A program made the translations under genes and the position numbers. A DNA stretch of 64,000 bases from Megasphaera sp. GTDB lineage: Bacteria; Bacillota; Negativicutes; Veillonellales; Megasphaeraceae. The notes beneath the pieces were generated by a model. It did not search any database. It was given only the letters and a program-made list of their open reading frames with translations, and was not told the origin of the DNA. Each line of letters begins with the position of its first letter. Positions within the stretch are counted from its first letter, which is position 1. Below are positions 20,364 to 28,731 of the stretch, piece by piece. Location: the NCBI GenBank assembly GCA_022641375.1, contig JALCDF010000002.1, forward strand, positions 1 to 64,000. The letters are read 5' to 3'.

Positions 20364-21191
20364 ATGATTCATCAGAAGAAGATTGCGCTTGTCAATGATA
20401 TTACCGGCTATGGCCGTTGTTCCATCGCCGTGCAGCTGCCAATCATATCGGCACTGAAAATCCAGGCTTGTCCGTTGCCGACGGCGATACTGGCAGTCCA
20501 TACGGGATTCCCGACGTATTATATCGATGACTATACGGATCGGATGGTACCGTATATCCAAAGCTGGAAAGATAACGAGGTCAGCTTCGATGGTATTTGT
20601 ACGGGGTTCCTGAATTCCGTGGAACAGATCGGCATCGTCATCGATTTTATCAGGGATTTCAAAAAAGAAGATACGAAAGTCATCATCGATCCCGTCATGG
20701 GCGATTATGGGAAATTATATGCATCCTATACGGATGACCTGTGCTGCGAAATGCGGCAGTTGCTGTCATATGCCGATGTCATTACACCGAATCTTACAGA
20801 GGCTTGTCAGTTATTGGGGATGCCATATCCGGCAAAGGGTAGCGTGTCAGACCGGCAGTTATATGAAATGGCCGGCCGGTTAGCGGACCGGGGGCCGTCC
20901 CAGGTCGTTATTACAGGGCTCCATGATGGGGTATATCTTGACAATTACATCTATGAAACGGGCCGGGATCCGGAACTGGTCAAAGTCAAAAAAATCGGCA
21001 GTGATCGGTCCGGTACGGGAGATGTGTTTACGGCCGTATTAGCCGGATATATCGTCAGGGGCAGCAGTCTTTCCGAAGCGGTCCATGCGGCTGCGGAGTC
21101 TGTCAGCAAGGTGATGATATACACGGAGAAGCTGGATTTGCCGCATAATTGCGGCCTGGCGTTTGAACAATTCCTAACCGATTTACAATAA
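20364..21191 (+). CDS. Pyridoxamine/pyridoxal kinase-like protein
   Basis: ALVNDITGYGRCSIAVQLPIISALKIQACPLPTAILAVHTGFPTY; VIIDPVMGDYGKLY; DRSGTGDVFTAVLAG. Confidence 0.88.
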   Translation: MIHQKKIALVNDITGYGRCSIAVQLPIISALKIQACPLPTAILAVHTGFPTYYIDDYTDRMVPYIQSWKDNEVSFDGICTGFLNSVEQIGIVIDFIRDFKKEDTKVIIDPVMGDYGKLYASYTDDLCCEMRQLLSYADVITPNLTEACQLLGMPYPAKGSVSDRQLYEMAGRLADRGPSQVVITGLHDGVYLDNYIYETGRDPELVKVKKIGSDRSGTGDVFTAVLAGYIVRGSSLSEAVHAAAESVSKVMIYTEKLDLPHNCGLAFEQFLTDLQ

Positions 21192-21225
21192 CAGCTTGAC
21201 AGATAGGATCAGGAGGCAGATAATA

Positions 21226-21885
21226 ATGATTATTTATGTATATGATAAAGGGGAATATATTACCATTGAAGAAAGCCTGAAACGGCAGCCTGCGGGAAAG
21301 CGGAATATGTATGTCAATCTTACCAACAGGTGTACCTGTAATTGTACGTTTTGTCTTCGCAGCATGAAACATATGGATGAAACGATGACGTTATGGCTGA
21401 AACAGGAACCGACGGTGCCGGAAGTGCAGCAGCAGCTGGACGCCGTTCCCTGGCAGTATATACAGGAAGTCGTATTCTGCGGCTTTGGCGAACCGACCTG
21501 CCGCCTGGAAGATATGAAGACGCTGTTGGCCTATATCAAGCAGCATCATCCGGAAGTGACGACGCGTATCAATACCAACGGGTTATCCGATTTGGAATAC
21601 GGCCGTGATACGGCTCCTGATTTCGGACAGGGGCTTGTCGATACGATTTCCATCAGCATGAATGCGTCGAATAAAGAACGTTATCTGGAACTGACCCGCA
21701 GCCGGTTCGGCATGCCGTCCTATGATGCTATGCTGGATTTTGCAGTGCATTGCAAAAAGTATGTTCCCAACGTGGTCCTGACCGTCGTAGATCATGTCGA
21801 AGACAGCGAAGAAATAGCCAAATGCCGGCAAATCTGTCAGCAGCGGGGGCTGCATCTGCGGGTCCGCGTATATGAAGACGCCTAA
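21226..21885 (+). CDS. TatD-associated-type radical SAM protein
   Basis: MYVNLTNRCTCNCTFCLRSMKHMDE (CxxxCxxC) and VVFCGFGEPTCRLEDM. Confidence 0.85.
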   Translation: MIIYVYDKGEYITIEESLKRQPAGKRNMYVNLTNRCTCNCTFCLRSMKHMDETMTLWLKQEPTVPEVQQQLDAVPWQYIQEVVFCGFGEPTCRLEDMKTLLAYIKQHHPEVTTRINTNGLSDLEYGRDTAPDFGQGLVDTISISMNASNKERYLELTRSRFGMPSYDAMLDFAVHCKKYVPNVVLTVVDHVEDSEEIAKCRQICQQRGLHLRVRVYEDA

Positions 21886-21934
21886 ACGGTAAGGAAACGG
21901 AGCAGAGACCTGCCGGGGTCCCGGGGAGAATCCA

Positions 21935-22102
21935 TTGGATGAAATAGAGGAAGCTAAAATCGAAAAGATCATGAAACTGATGATGCAGGATCCCATCACC
22001 TTGAAAGAAATGGAACACATGCGTGACCGGGGCCGGTCGGAACAATTCATTCAGAATTGGCTCCGCCAGCTGGCGCAATTAAGCATAAAGCCGGGAAAAT
22101 AA
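21935..22102 (+). CDS. Putative 55-aa small protein (not in the ORF track)
   Basis: GGGGAG SD followed by TTG: (M)DEIEEAKIEKIMKLMMQDPITLKEMEHMRDRGRSEQFIQNWLRQLAQLSIKPGK*. Confidence 0.5.
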   Translation: MDEIEEAKIEKIMKLMMQDPITLKEMEHMRDRGRSEQFIQNWLRQLAQLSIKPGK

Positions 22103-22129
22103 TTTGTCTTTTGACAGCTACGATTCCGG

Positions 22130-22167
22130 AGATGACACCCATACGAACAAGTGTGGGTGTTTTTTCG
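22130..22167 (+). terminator. Terminator hairpin preceding duplicated unit A
   Basis: ACACCCATAC-GAACAA-GTGTGGGTGTTTTTT. Confidence 0.75.
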
Positions 22168-22357
22168 TTTTTATAGTCTTTTTAAGTATCGGTTTCTATT
22201 TATTAATTATTTATTTAACTTTATTCGATATACTCGTATCTGTCAGTAATACTACTATTGTGACAGGAAAAGAAGGCTGCAGCCGATATTTTCTGAAGCA
22301 TTGTACTACGTTATCTTTCATATTGGTTCGTTCATTATTTTGATAAGGTGGCAGCAT

Positions 22358-23845
22358 ATGGATATCTGGAGACAGAATAAAGCGTTTTGTATACTCGCAT
22401 TGATTGCGGTTATCCTGGCCTTTGTCGGGAATAACGGTCTGGCTGTTACGGATCCTGTAGAGTCGAATTACGTTTTGACAGCCAAGGAAATGATTCAGGC
22501 CGGGGACTATATGTCGCCCCGCATCTTCGGTAATTTTTGGTATGATAAGCCCATCCTGTTCTACTGGGAGCTCATCGCGGCCTTCCAGATATTTGGCTTC
22601 AACAGCTTCGCGGCCCGGTTCTTCCCGGCGGTATTTGCGATTGCCGGTGTTTTTCTGACCTATTTTTTTACGCTGCGCCTGTATGATAAGAAGATGGCTA
22701 TTGTAGCATCTTCGGTATTAGTCACATCGCTGGAATATTTCTATATTTCCAAGGCCGTGATTACGGATATGACGCTTTTTGTGAGTTTCTCGGCGACGCT
22801 GATTTGTTTTTATATCGCCTACAGTGAAGACCGGCCGTTGTTTTATTATGCAGCCTATATCATGGCTGCCGTATCGGTCCTGACAAAAGGACCTGTCGGT
22901 CTGGTCCAGCCGGGCCTGATTATCCTGGTATTTCTGGCCTGGCGGCATGATTTGAAAGCGCTGCTTCATATGCATATCTTTTCCGGACTGGCCTTGTTTT
23001 TTATCCTGAATGCGGCCTGGTATGGCCCGATGTATATCCTGCATGGCAGTGATTTCCTGCTGGGTTTCCTGGGAGTCCATAATATACTGCGGGCAACGGT
23101 ATCGGAACATCCGTCACAGAATGTGTGGTATTATTATATCCTTATTTTCCTGTTGGGATTCCTGCCCTGGGTCTGCACGCTGCCGCTAGCGGTGAAGCAC
23201 TATCAGTTGCGGCAGCGCCTGTGTCAGTGGTATCATCGGGAAAATATCCCTAAACTGGATATGCGCCAGCAGTTCCTCATTTCCTGGGCTGCCGTCATCG
23301 TTATTTTCTACGAACTGGTTGCAACTAAATATATAACCTATACTCTGCCGTATGCTATTCCGGCGGTCATCGGATTTGCCGCGTATCTGCGGTATCACTT
23401 GAAAACGGTGAAACGAATGACGGCATTCATGTTTATTTTGTATATCCTGACGACACTGTTCATTGGAATCCCGGAATGCCGGCAGGCCTCGGCAGAAGAT
23501 GTGGCAGTTGTCGTGCGGCAAATGTCTGACAGCAATACCTGTGTTACTGTTTACGGTGACAGATACCCCGTATCACTGGCGTATTATTCGGATACGCGGC
23601 CGTATCGGTTGAAGGATAGAGATGATATCGCTGCGTTATTGCCGGGGCAGATGAACTGGCACGCTAAGAATGTCATGCCGTTCATGGCGATTGAAGACAT
23701 CCCGACGGATAAAAAGGTCATCGCCGTCGTTTATAGTGGCAGTGAAGCCGGATTTGAAAAAGAAGCAGCCGCTGACGGTCATTGGAAACGGATCAAATGC
23801 TGCGGTAAATGGGTAGTGTATGCAAGAGAAATGTTGCAGGTATAA
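22358..23845 (+). CDS. ArnT-like (PMT/GT83-type) glycosyltransferase, paralogue 1
   Basis: DPVESNYVLTAKEMIQAGDYMSPRIFGNFWYDKPILFYW ArnT-type motif; about 12 TM segments; start at ATG 22358. Confidence 0.85.
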   Translation: MDIWRQNKAFCILALIAVILAFVGNNGLAVTDPVESNYVLTAKEMIQAGDYMSPRIFGNFWYDKPILFYWELIAAFQIFGFNSFAARFFPAVFAIAGVFLTYFFTLRLYDKKMAIVASSVLVTSLEYFYISKAVITDMTLFVSFSATLICFYIAYSEDRPLFYYAAYIMAAVSVLTKGPVGLVQPGLIILVFLAWRHDLKALLHMHIFSGLALFFILNAAWYGPMYILHGSDFLLGFLGVHNILRATVSEHPSQNVWYYYILIFLLGFLPWVCTLPLAVKHYQLRQRLCQWYHRENIPKLDMRQQFLISWAAVIVIFYELVATKYITYTLPYAIPAVIGFAAYLRYHLKTVKRMTAFMFILYILTTLFIGIPECRQASAEDVAVVVRQMSDSNTCVTVYGDRYPVSLAYYSDTRPYRLKDRDDIAALLPGQMNWHAKNVMPFMAIEDIPTDKKVIAVVYSGSEAGFEKEAAADGHWKRIKCCGKWVVYAREMLQV

Positions 23846-23854
23846 TTCGGATAC

Positions 23855-23898
23855 GACACCCATATGATAACAGGTATGGGTGCTTTTTCGTTTTTACA
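23855..23898 (+). terminator. Terminator hairpin preceding duplicated unit B
   Basis: ACACCCATA-TGATAACAGG-TATGGGTGCTTTTT; compensatory U-G to U-A change relative to unit A. Confidence 0.72.
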
Positions 23899-24007
23899 TC
23901 CTTTTTAATCATCTTTTTCTATTTGTTAATGAATTGTTTAAGTTTATTCGGTATACTCGTATTTGTTAGTAATACTACTATTGTGACAGGGAAAGAAGGA
24001 TGTATCT

Positions 24008-24931
24008 ATGCGTGTTCTGGTTACGGGCGGAGCCGGTTTTATTGGTTCTCATTTGGTTCCCGCGTTGTTGGCGGCAGGACATACCGTTACGGTCATCGAT
24101 GATCTGCGTCATGGCCTTCGTTCTAATGTTCCTGACGGAGCCCGGCTTGTCGTGATGGATATAGCCGACCCCGGTCTGCACGAAATCATGGATCACGGTG
24201 CGTTTGACGGCGTGATCCATCTGGCGGCGCAGACCCGCGTGGATATCAGCATCCGCCAGCCGGTCATGGATGCAACGGCCAATATCATGGGGACCATACA
24301 TGTTCTCGAAGAATGCCGGCAATGTGGTGTGCGGCGCATTATTCTGGCATCTACAGCTGCGGCGTATGGAAATCCGCCGCTAGAAGTGCTGCCCATCAGG
24401 GAAACATATCCGTTACAGCCCATTTCTTTTTACGGCCGCAGCAAAGTGACGGCAGAGTCCTACTGCCGGTTATATCACCGCTGTTTCGGCATGGAGTATG
24501 TCGTCCTCCGGTTTGCCAATGTCTATGGCGAACGGGCTGAAGTGGATGATGAAGGCGGTGTCATTGATATTTTTGCCAAACGGGCGGCCAAGGACATGCC
24601 GCTCAGCATTTATGGTGATGGCAGTCAGTCCCGGGATTATATTTATGTCGGGGATATTGCGGCGGGAATCATAGCGGCATTGCAGACAGCGAATGCGAAC
24701 AGCAGTTATAATCTCAGTACGGAGACAGAAGTGACCTTGACGGAAATCGTAAAACGATTGGCGGCGATTGCCGGCAAGACCCTGACGCCTGCGTATGTCC
24801 CGGTACGGCAGGGTGATATTTACCGGTCGGTCCTTTGTAATGCCAGAGCCAGGAGAGATTTGTCCTGGCAGCCGGTAACCTCTTTGGACGAAGGACTGTC
24901 CCTGACGTATCGATATTTCCTGAAGCATTAA
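24008..24931 (+). CDS. NAD-dependent nucleotide-sugar epimerase (UDP-glucose 4-epimerase-like, SDR)
   Basis: MRVLVTGGAGFIGSHLVPALLAAGHTVTVIDDL; STAAAYGNPP; SFYGRSKVTAESY (YxxxK). Confidence 0.9.
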   Translation: MRVLVTGGAGFIGSHLVPALLAAGHTVTVIDDLRHGLRSNVPDGARLVVMDIADPGLHEIMDHGAFDGVIHLAAQTRVDISIRQPVMDATANIMGTIHVLEECRQCGVRRIILASTAAAYGNPPLEVLPIRETYPLQPISFYGRSKVTAESYCRLYHRCFGMEYVVLRFANVYGERAEVDDEGGVIDIFAKRAAKDMPLSIYGDGSQSRDYIYVGDIAAGIIAALQTANANSSYNLSTETEVTLTEIVKRLAAIAGKTLTPAYVPVRQGDIYRSVLCNARARRDLSWQPVTSLDEGLSLTYRYFLKH

Positions 24932-24985
24932 AGCACGTTATTTTTCATATTGATCAGTTCATTGTTTTGATAAAGGCGGTAGCAT

Positions 24986-26467
24986 ATGGATATCTGGAAA
25001 CAGAATAAAGCGTTTTGTATACTCGCATTGATTACGGTCATCCTGGCCTTTGTCGGGAATAACGGCCTGGCTGTTACGGATCCTATAGAGTCGAATTACG
25101 TTTTGACAGCCAAGGAAATGATTCAGTCCGGAGACTATATGTCACCCCGTATTTTCGGTAATTTTTGGTATGATAAGCCTATCATGTTCTATTGGGAGCT
25201 CATTGCGGCCTTCCAGATATTTGGCTTTACCAGTTTTGCGGCCCGGTTCTTCCCGGCGGTATTTGCGATTGCCGGTGTTTTCCTGACCTATTTTTTTACG
25301 CTGCGCCTGTATGATAAGAAGATGGCTATTGTAGCATCTTCAGTATTAGTCACATCGCTGGAATATTTCTATATTTCCAAGGCCGTGATTACGGATATGA
25401 CGCTTTTTGTGACTTTCTCGGCGACGCTGATTTGTTTTTATATTGCCTACAGTGAAGACCGGCCGTTGTTTTATTATGCAGCCTATATCATGGCTGCCGT
25501 ATCGGTCCTGACAAAAGGACCTGTCGGACTGGTCCAGCCGGGACTGATCATACTGGTATTTCTGGCCTGGCGGCATGATTTGAAAGCGCTGCTCCATATG
25601 CATATCTTTTCCGGACTGGCCTTGTTTTTTATCCTGAACGCGGCCTGGTATGGCCCGATGTATATCCTGCATGGCAGTGATTTCCTGCTGGGTTTCCTGG
25701 GAGTCCATAATATACTGCGGGCAACGGTGTCGGAACATCCGGCACAGAACGTATGGTATTATTATATCCTTATTTTCCTGCTCGGATTCCTGCCCTGGGT
25801 TTGCACGCTGCCGGTAGCAGTGAAGCACTATCAGTTGCGGCAGCGCCTGCGTCAATGGTATCATCGGGAAAATATCCCCAAACTGGATATGCGTCAGCAG
25901 TTCCTCATTTCATGGGCTGCCGTCATCGTTATTTTCTACGAACTGGCTGCAACCAAATATATGACCTATACCATGCCGTATACCATTCCGGTGGTCATCG
26001 GATTTGCCGCGTATCTGCGGTATCATATGAAAACGGTAAAGGTCATGACGACGGTTATGTTCATCTTGTATATCCTGACGACGCTGTTTGTTGCCATTCC
26101 GCAGTGTCGGCAGGCCTCGGCAGAAGATGCGGCAGTTGTCGTTCGGCAGCTGGCGGACAGCAATACCTGTGTTACTGTCTATGGCGGCCGGTATCCGGTA
26201 TCACTGGCATATTATTCGGATACGCGGCCGTACCGGTTGAAGGATAGAGATGATATCGCTGCGTTATTGCCGGGACAGATGAACTGGAATGCTAAGAATG
26301 TCATGCCGTTCATGGCGATTGAAGACATCCCGATGGATAAGAAAGTCATCGCCGTCGTTCGTAGTGGCAGTGAAGCCGGATTTGAAGAAGAAACAGCTGT
26401 TGACGGGCAGTGGAAATGGATCAAGCGCTGCGGCAAATGGGTTGTATATGAAAAAGATTCGCAATAA
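24986..26467 (+). CDS. ArnT-like (PMT/GT83-type) glycosyltransferase, paralogue 2
   Basis: Near-identical to 22358-23845 over its full length; same DPIESNY...WYDKP motif. Confidence 0.85.
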   Translation: MDIWKQNKAFCILALITVILAFVGNNGLAVTDPIESNYVLTAKEMIQSGDYMSPRIFGNFWYDKPIMFYWELIAAFQIFGFTSFAARFFPAVFAIAGVFLTYFFTLRLYDKKMAIVASSVLVTSLEYFYISKAVITDMTLFVTFSATLICFYIAYSEDRPLFYYAAYIMAAVSVLTKGPVGLVQPGLIILVFLAWRHDLKALLHMHIFSGLALFFILNAAWYGPMYILHGSDFLLGFLGVHNILRATVSEHPAQNVWYYYILIFLLGFLPWVCTLPVAVKHYQLRQRLRQWYHRENIPKLDMRQQFLISWAAVIVIFYELAATKYMTYTMPYTIPVVIGFAAYLRYHMKTVKVMTTVMFILYILTTLFVAIPQCRQASAEDAAVVVRQLADSNTCVTVYGGRYPVSLAYYSDTRPYRLKDRDDIAALLPGQMNWNAKNVMPFMAIEDIPMDKKVIAVVRSGSEAGFEEETAVDGQWKWIKRCGKWVVYEKDSQ

Positions 26468-26575
26468 AATATCCATAGTGAAATGAAACTGTTTTTGCAA
26501 TCAAATCATCTTGTTACCCAATTGTGATGTTCCCATGCTAGACTATGTCTATCCACTGAAAGAGGAGTGATAGAT

Positions 26576-26842
26576 ATGAAAAAGCATATAAAGAACATCA
26601 TAAAAATGACATTAGTAATGGCTTTGATGATTACTTCCTTTACGGGAGCCGTAGCAGTGCAGGCGGCCGGACCGGGGCCACAACAACGTTTGGAACAACG
26701 GGATGACCGGCCGGATATGCATCGTGATGACAATCATCGGCATCATCGCGACAGAGACAACAGCGACAGCAATTCCAATAATAAAGTCAATTGGGCCTTG
26801 GGCTTGGCAGCTGTCGCAGCAGTAGTTGCTATTACTAAATAG
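26576..26842 (+). CDS. Small secreted/membrane protein with His/Asp/Asn-rich linker
   Basis: Signal peptide MKKHIKNIIKMTLVMALMITSFTGAVAVQA, then DDRPDMHRDDNHRHHRDRDNSDSNSNN and a C-terminal TM; GAGGAG SD. Confidence 0.7.
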   Translation: MKKHIKNIIKMTLVMALMITSFTGAVAVQAAGPGPQQRLEQRDDRPDMHRDDNHRHHRDRDNSDSNSNNKVNWALGLAAVAAVVAITK

Positions 26843-26940
26843 CATTAATAAAAAATCAGTAGAAGAAGTAATATTATGAGAACAATGTTACGATACGTGG
26901 ACATGTAAATCTTCAGTAATACTTCTATATCACATTGGTA

Positions 26941-26985
26941 AAAAACGGCTATGAATAGCTTAGATAAGCTATTCATAGCCGTTTT
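26941..26985. terminator. Long perfect inverted repeat, probable bidirectional terminator
   Basis: AAAACGGCTATGAATAGCTT-AGAT-AAGCTATTCATAGCCGTTTT. Confidence 0.8.
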
Positions 26986-27184
26986 GACATGCGCTGGCAA
27001 TTTCGGTACACTAGGTACGTATTCAGGGTAATACCGTTATGAAATGAATACATTTGATGTTTTTTTATGCATTTTTGATACGGAAGAGGAAACATGGAAA
27101 ACTCATTTCGGATGTCTAAAAATCATAAGAAGAGGTCAACTTTGTGTCTGATGACGATGTGGTATTTAGAAAAGAGGTAATTTC

Positions 27185-28570
27185 ATGAAAACGAAAGTGT
27201 TAACAGCGTTAGTTGCCACGCTGGCCATAGGAACGGCCTGTGTCTTTGCGGCAAATCCATTTGTCGATGTTCCATCTGACAGCTGGGCGTATCGGTCGGT
27301 TGTAGAATTGGCAGATGCGGGTATCATCCAGGGAGTTGACGGATCTTATTTTCAGGGTGAACGAAATATTACCCGTTACGAAGCTGCTGAAATGACGGCG
27401 AAAGCGATGGCTCATATGGATAAAGCTTCCGTAGAACAATGGGCCCTTATCAGTAAACTGGCTGATGAATATGCAGATGAGCTGAGCAATCTCGGTGTTC
27501 GCGTAGCTAATCTGGAAAACCGTGTCGGCAACGTGAAGCTGACCGGTGATGCGCGGGTACGGTATCGGTATATGAATGATAAAACGGATGCAATCACGGA
27601 TAAAGAAGTGAAGGGCTCTGGTAAGAAAAATGATAATTCCTGGGATTATCGTGTCCGTATCCGGGCTGCGGCTCATGTCAACGACCGGACGAAGGTCTCC
27701 TATGGGCTGAGCACGGACAGCGTTTCTTTCGGCAATAACAATACGGCGGCAACTGGTAAAAATGATAATGGCGATGTATTTACAGATCGGGCCAAAGTGA
27801 ATTATAATTTTGGTGGCAAGAACTGGGATTTACAGATAGGACGTACTGAAAAATACCAAATCGGCAACGGGTACGGCTATGCGTATGGTGATATCTTCGA
27901 TGGTGTACAATTAACCTATAAGAATGATAACGTACGGGCGATTGCCGGCTACGGGAAATTTAAGATAGGTGGCAATCATAAAGGTACTGCTTACGATTTA
28001 TTGGGAGCTAAAACCGGCTTTGGCGAAATTGATGGCTTCTTTGGTAACGGTTCTGAAATCGGCGTATACTATAATGATTTCAGCGGCAAGACTGCTGAAT
28101 ATAAAAATGGAGTACAGAGCAATACGACGACAGTGAATGCAGATGATTTATGGGGTGCGTTTACCAGAATCAAATTGGGCCAGAAGTGGAATTTGTTAGT
28201 AGACTATACCAATATTAATCTAAAAAGTAATTTGACATATGGCAATGGAAATGTGGCGGATCCCAATGTCTTGGCAGCACAACTGACGTATGGAAATGCA
28301 TCGGTTTCAAAGCCGGGTTCCTGGGAAATCTGGATCGAATATTTGAATGCTGATCCATATGCTGCTATCGGTTCGACGAATTCATGGAGATTTGGGCAAT
28401 TGGATAATCTGAAGTCCTGGGGCATCGGCGGAACCTATGTGTTTGCTAAAAATGCGAAGTTCAATGTATTCCAGTCCTTTGCTTCCACCAATAAGCAGGA
28501 TACGATGAATGGGGTAAAACAAGCGGATCCGGAAGAACAGACCCGGGCAGAATTTGTATTTTCCTTCTAG
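27185..28570 (+). CDS. S-layer homology domain-containing outer-membrane porin (OmpM-like)
   Basis: Signal peptide; SLH domain NPFVDVPSDSWAYRSVVELADAGIIQG...ITRYEAAEMTAKAM; beta-barrel C-terminus ending EFVFSF. Confidence 0.92.
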   Translation: MKTKVLTALVATLAIGTACVFAANPFVDVPSDSWAYRSVVELADAGIIQGVDGSYFQGERNITRYEAAEMTAKAMAHMDKASVEQWALISKLADEYADELSNLGVRVANLENRVGNVKLTGDARVRYRYMNDKTDAITDKEVKGSGKKNDNSWDYRVRIRAAAHVNDRTKVSYGLSTDSVSFGNNNTAATGKNDNGDVFTDRAKVNYNFGGKNWDLQIGRTEKYQIGNGYGYAYGDIFDGVQLTYKNDNVRAIAGYGKFKIGGNHKGTAYDLLGAKTGFGEIDGFFGNGSEIGVYYNDFSGKTAEYKNGVQSNTTTVNADDLWGAFTRIKLGQKWNLLVDYTNINLKSNLTYGNGNVADPNVLAAQLTYGNASVSKPGSWEIWIEYLNADPYAAIGSTNSWRFGQLDNLKSWGIGGTYVFAKNAKFNVFQSFASTNKQDTMNGVKQADPEEQTRAEFVFSF

Positions 28571-28634
28571 TTAGTTTTACTATTCCTGTACATAAGCAGT
28601 GTCTTATGTACGGGGATATAACATAATAATGCTA

Positions 28635-28677
28635 CAAAAAAAATCGGATTCCAATTTCTTGGAATCCGATTTTTTTG
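28635..28677. terminator. Bidirectional terminator between the SLH porin gene and the convergent ABC permease gene
   Basis: AAAAAATCGGATTCCAA-TTTC-TTGGAATCCGATTTTTT. Confidence 0.88.
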
Positions 28678-28731
28678 CTGGAATGAAAATATGCAGCAGA
28701 TATCAGGTGTATCTGTTGCCAGGCAGAGAGA

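Noticed and set aside
23809-24102. 97-aa plus-strand ORF spanning the unit B terminator
   Set aside because: Overlaps the end of GT paralogue 1 and the terminator/leader; no RBS or conservation argument.
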